From NCBI GenBank assembly GCA_947311495.1, contig CAMZLG010000138.1, forward strand, positions 1-34,919: a DNA stretch of 34,919 nucleotides, read 5' to 3'. How positions within the stretch are numbered: the first letter of the stretch is position 1; every line of letters starts with the position of its first letter. Under the pieces are notes generated by a model, which saw only the letters and a program-made list of their open reading frames with translations, searched no databases and was not told the DNA's origin. Of the stretch, positions 32,301-34,919 are shown one piece after another. The translations under genes were made by a program, and so were the position numbers. Source of the stretch: an uncultured Zetaproteobacteria bacterium (lineage in GTDB: Bacteria > Pseudomonadota > Zetaproteobacteria > Mariprofundales > Mariprofundaceae).

Positions 32301-33965
32301 GGACATAAAGTGGATGAACGTATTGGTAAAGTGCGCCACTCCACACCGGGTGTGGGTTTGATTTCTCCGCCGCCGCATCATGATATTTATTCCATTGAAG
32401 ATTTGGCACAGCTAATTTTCGACCTTAAAAATACCAATACCGACGCTGATATTTCAGTGAAATTGGTATCTGAAATTGGTGTAGGTACAGTTGCAGCGGG
32501 TGTGGTTAAAGCACATGCCGACCATGTGGTGATTGCAGGTCACGACGGTGGCACAGGAGCTTCCCCACTGACTTCCATTAAATATGCAGGTTCGGCTTGG
32601 GAAGTTGGTTTAGCTGAAACACAACAAACTCTGCTCTTGAACCGTTTGCGTAGTCGCACACGTTTGCAAGCTGATGGACAAATGCGTACTGGTCGAGATG
32701 TTGCGATTGCAGCCCTTTTGGGTGCTGATGAAGTGGCATTTGGTACGATTGCCTTGATTGCAGAAGGTTGTGTCATGATGCGTAAATGTCATTTGAATAC
32801 CTGCCCTGTGGGTGTTGCCACACAAGATGCGGAATTGCGCAAGAAATTCGTGGGTAAACCTGAAGATGTGGTCAATTACTTCATGTATGTGGCTGAGGAA
32901 ACCCGTGAAATCATGGCTAAACTTGGTTTTAGAACCTTTGATGAGATGGTTGGACGTGTGGACATGTTGGACACCGATGATGCTGTGCGTCACTGGAAGT
33001 CTGAGGGCATTGATTTATCGCCAATTTTCCATCAAGTGGAATCTGAAGACCATAAATCACACAACCAAGCCCAAAACCATGGCTTGGATAAACTGATTGA
33101 TAACAAATTGATTGCAGAAGCAAAACCTGCTTTGGACAACAAAACACCTGTGGTCATTGATACCGACATTTGCAATGTTGACCGCAGCTTTGGCACCATG
33201 CTTTCAGGCAAAGTTGCCAAAACATTTGGTCATGCTGGGTTACCAGAAGATACCATTGTCATCAATGCCAAAGGTACTGCGGGGCAATCCTTGGGCGCAT
33301 GGTTAGCGCGTGGTGTATTCATCAACCTTGTTGGTATTGGTAATGACTATGTAGGTAAAGGTTTATCGGGTGGTCGCATCAGCATTCGACCACCAGAAGA
33401 AACCCCAATTCGAGCTGAAGAAAACAGCATTGTGGGTAACACAGTTCTGTTTGGTGCAGTGGATGGTGAAGCCTATTTCAACGGTATTGCAGGCGAACGT
33501 TTTGCCGTACGCAACTCTGGTGCTGTCGCCGTTGTTGAAGGTGTGGGTGACCATGGCTGCGAATATATGACAGGTGGTACGATTGCGATTTTGGGTGAAA
33601 CAGGGCGTAACTTTGCCGCAGGCATGTCTGGCGGTATGGCTTATGTGTTTGATGCATCTGGCGCATTTGCAAGCCGTTGCAACAAGGCGCAAGTTGCTTT
33701 GGAGAAAGTTGAAGGTTCTGCATCAGCTCATCAAACAAGCGAGGAGCTAAACATTGAGCACAGCATTGACCAAAATGATGCGCAAACATTGTTTAACATG
33801 ATTTCTCGCCATGTGCATTACACCAACTCAGCGCGAGGCAAAGAAATTTTAGACAACTGGGAAGCTTCATTGGCTAAGTTCGTTAAAGTCATGCCAGTGG
33901 ATTACAAACGCGCACTTGCAGAGCGCAAAACACAAGCAACATCTGAGGAGACTACTCATGGGTAA
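29367..33965 (+). CDS. gltB: Glutamate synthase large subunit
   Basis: ATG at 29367 (the ORF track uses upstream TTG 29355, which overlaps the apparent RBS TTGGAG). [14 protein letters not shown] (Ntn Cys), [78 protein letters not shown]. Confidence 0.97.
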   Translation: MTQMPKKQGLYNPQQEHDACGVGFVAHIKNQKSHDIVEKGLEILLRLTHRGAAGADPREGDGAGILIQIPDDFFQAIAPDSDITLPAAGEYGVGMVFLPQDDTHRAACEKIIEDTIIAEGQTVLGWRDVPVDAIHADLPESVLACEPVSRQIFVGKGSNCADQQAFERKLFVIRKIFENAIEDKAFDDKAKFYVNSLSTRTIVYKGMFLSHQVGAYFTDLSDARMKSALALVHQRFSTNTFPSWELAHPFRMVAHNGEINTVRGNINWMNARRHSMKSKYLGADLDKVWPLIPENQSDTACFDNALELLVMGGYSLTHAAMLLIPEAWAGNDLMNKKRKAFYEHHAALMEPWDGPAAVAFTDGVQIGATLDRNGLRPARYLITDDDLVVMASEMGVLDIPEEKIIKKWRLQPGKMFLIDLEKGQIIDDETIKNELADEQDYAKILAETQIQIEDLDADVEVAQPDHDTLLHKQQAFGYTKENLKFLMEPMAVSGMEATGSMGNDTPHAVLSNRAKPLYNYFRQLFAQVTNPPIDPIREEMVMSLTSFIGPNPNLLGLGEDKPSLRLEVHQPILSNYDLEKIRHIHATTDGKFRTVTLSMCYPADSGAAGMGVAIESLCKQAERSVLDKFNIIILSDRDMDEQHIPIPALLATSAVHQHLIKKGLRVETGLVIETGSARETQHFATLAGFGAEAVNPYLAFETLIDMHNCGHLPGDLDEAAAVANFIKAVGKGLYKVMSKMGISTYQSYCGAQIFEAFGLSSAFVDKYFTGTATQIEGIGLDEVAKEAVMRHQLAYGNSLIHKKMLDVGGEYEWRVRGEQHALTPETIAKLQHAVRTNNYTLYKEFAGIINNQKGRLVTLRSLFKFNKGKSISIDEVEPATNIVKRFATGAMSFGSISHEAHSTLAIAMNRLGGKSNTGEGGEEVARFTPLANGDSMRSAIKQVASGRFGVTAEYLANADQIQIKMAQGAKPGEGGQLPGHKVDERIGKVRHSTPGVGLISPPPHHDIYSIEDLAQLIFDLKNTNTDADISVKLVSEIGVGTVAAGVVKAHADHVVIAGHDGGTGASPLTSIKYAGSAWEVGLAETQQTLLLNRLRSRTRLQADGQMRTGRDVAIAALLGADEVAFGTIALIAEGCVMMRKCHLNTCPVGVATQDAELRKKFVGKPEDVVNYFMYVAEETREIMAKLGFRTFDEMVGRVDMLDTDDAVRHWKSEGIDLSPIFHQVESEDHKSHNQAQNHGLDKLIDNKLIAEAKPALDNKTPVVIDTDICNVDRSFGTMLSGKVAKTFGHAGLPEDTIVINAKGTAGQSLGAWLARGVFINLVGIGNDYVGKGLSGGRISIRPPEETPIRAEENSIVGNTVLFGAVDGEAYFNGIAGERFAVRNSGAVAVVEGVGDHGCEYMTGGTIAILGETGRNFAAGMSGGMAYVFDASGAFASRCNKAQVALEKVEGSASAHQTSEELNIEHSIDQNDAQTLFNMISRHVHYTNSARGKEILDNWEASLAKFVKVMPVDYKRALAERKTQATSEETTHG

Positions 33966-34919
33966 ACCAACAGGGTTCAAAGAATTTGAACGTCAAAACC
34001 TTAGCTACGCACCTGTTGCAGAGCGTGTTGTTCATTTTAAAGAATTTTCAAAGCTCCCGTCTGATGATGATTTAAAAACCCAAGGTGCGCGCTGTATGGA
34101 TTGCGGTATTCCATTTTGTCATAACGGTTGCCCCGTTAATAACATCATCCCTGATTGGAATGATTTGGTTTACCACTCGCAATGGCAAGAAGCCCTGGAT
34201 GTACTGCATTCCACCAATAACTTTCCTGAGTTTACAGGGCGCATTTGCCCTGCCCCTTGCGAAGAAGCATGCACGGTCAACTTGATTGGTGATGCAGTGA
34301 CCATTAAAAACATTGAATTGGCGATTGTTGAAAAAGGTTTTGAAAATAATTGGATAAAGCCTGAACCTGCTGAACAAAAAACAGGCAAAAATATTGCTAT
34401 TGTTGGTTCAGGACCTGCGGGTATGGCATGTGCGCAACAACTGGCGCGTGTGGGGCATGATGTTGTTCTTTTTGAAAAAGAAAATCGCATTGGTGGTTTG
34501 ATGCGTTATGGCATTCCAAACTTTAAGTTTGATAAAGCCGTGATTGACCGTCGTATGGCACAAATGGAAGCAGAAGGTGTGGAGTTCCGTGTCAACCAAC
34601 ATATTGGTGTGGATATTCCTGCAAAATCATTGCTTACTGAATTTGATGCTGTTGTTTTGACAGGTGGTGCTGAAAAACCGCGTGACTTACCGATTGAAGG
34701 TCGTGATTTCACTGGCATTCATTTTGCCATGGAATTACTCACCAAAAATACCAAACGTGTGCTTGGTGATGATATTCCTGAAGATGAATTTGTTTCAGCT
34801 AAAGGTAAACATGTGGTGGTGATTGGTGGTGGTGATACAGGTTCGGATTGTATTGGCACATCCAACCGCCATGGTGCAACATCCATCACTCAACTTGAAA
34901 TCATGCCAGCACCGCCTGA
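33958..34919 (+). CDS. gltD: Glutamate synthase small subunit, 3' truncated by the window edge
   Basis: ATG at 33958 overlaps the gltB stop by 8 nt; my translation: [32 protein letters not shown]...[30 protein letters not shown]...[27 protein letters not shown]...[45 protein letters not shown]. No in-frame stop before the edge, so it is missing from the ORF track. Confidence 0.95.
   Translation, partial: MGKPTGFKEFERQNLSYAPVAERVVHFKEFSKLPSDDDLKTQGARCMDCGIPFCHNGCPVNNIIPDWNDLVYHSQWQEALDVLHSTNNFPEFTGRICPAPCEEACTVNLIGDAVTIKNIELAIVEKGFENNWIKPEPAEQKTGKNIAIVGSGPAGMACAQQLARVGHDVVLFEKENRIGGLMRYGIPNFKFDKAVIDRRMAQMEAEGVEFRVNQHIGVDIPAKSLLTEFDAVVLTGGAEKPRDLPIEGRDFTGIHFAMELLTKNTKRVLGDDIPEDEFVSAKGKHVVVIGGGDTGSDCIGTSNRHGATSITQLEIMPAPP

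Overview
Window of about 35 kb of bacterial chromosome, gene-dense and mostly minus-strand. It looks like a Gram-negative proteobacterium; a chemoautotroph such as a Zetaproteobacterium is possible, but this is a weak inference without database support. From left to right: (i) a 5'-complete gspC-like gene running off the left edge, coupled to a predicted outer-membrane barrel gene, then priA and a capD/FlaA1-type nucleotide-sugar dehydratase; (ii) a carbon-metabolism cluster transcribed glpX-tkt-gap-[terminator]-pgk-pyk-fba; (iii) a darP/yjgA homolog, tRNA-Asp and tRNA-Val; (iv) the conserved proteostasis block tRNA-Leu-tig-clpP-clpX-lon-hupB; (v) a plus-strand M48/TPR lipoprotein peptidase; (vi) a compact seven-gene minus-strand cluster: MarR regulator, small membrane protein, LolA-like periplasmic protein, RND/MMPL permease, DUF1302-like outer-membrane protein, two-heme cytochrome c, DUF3565-DUF1971-like protein; (vii) gltB and a truncated gltD on the plus strand. 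Cluster (vi), about 22.5-29.2 kb, is the best candidate for a poorly described system: it looks like a trans-envelope lipid or hydrophobic-molecule transporter linked to a c-type cytochrome and preceded by a clear inverted repeat that could be the MarR operator. The rest is largely housekeeping. No CRISPR array, transposase, integrase or phage gene was recognised. Gene names rest on my recognition of the translated proteins; no search was run.
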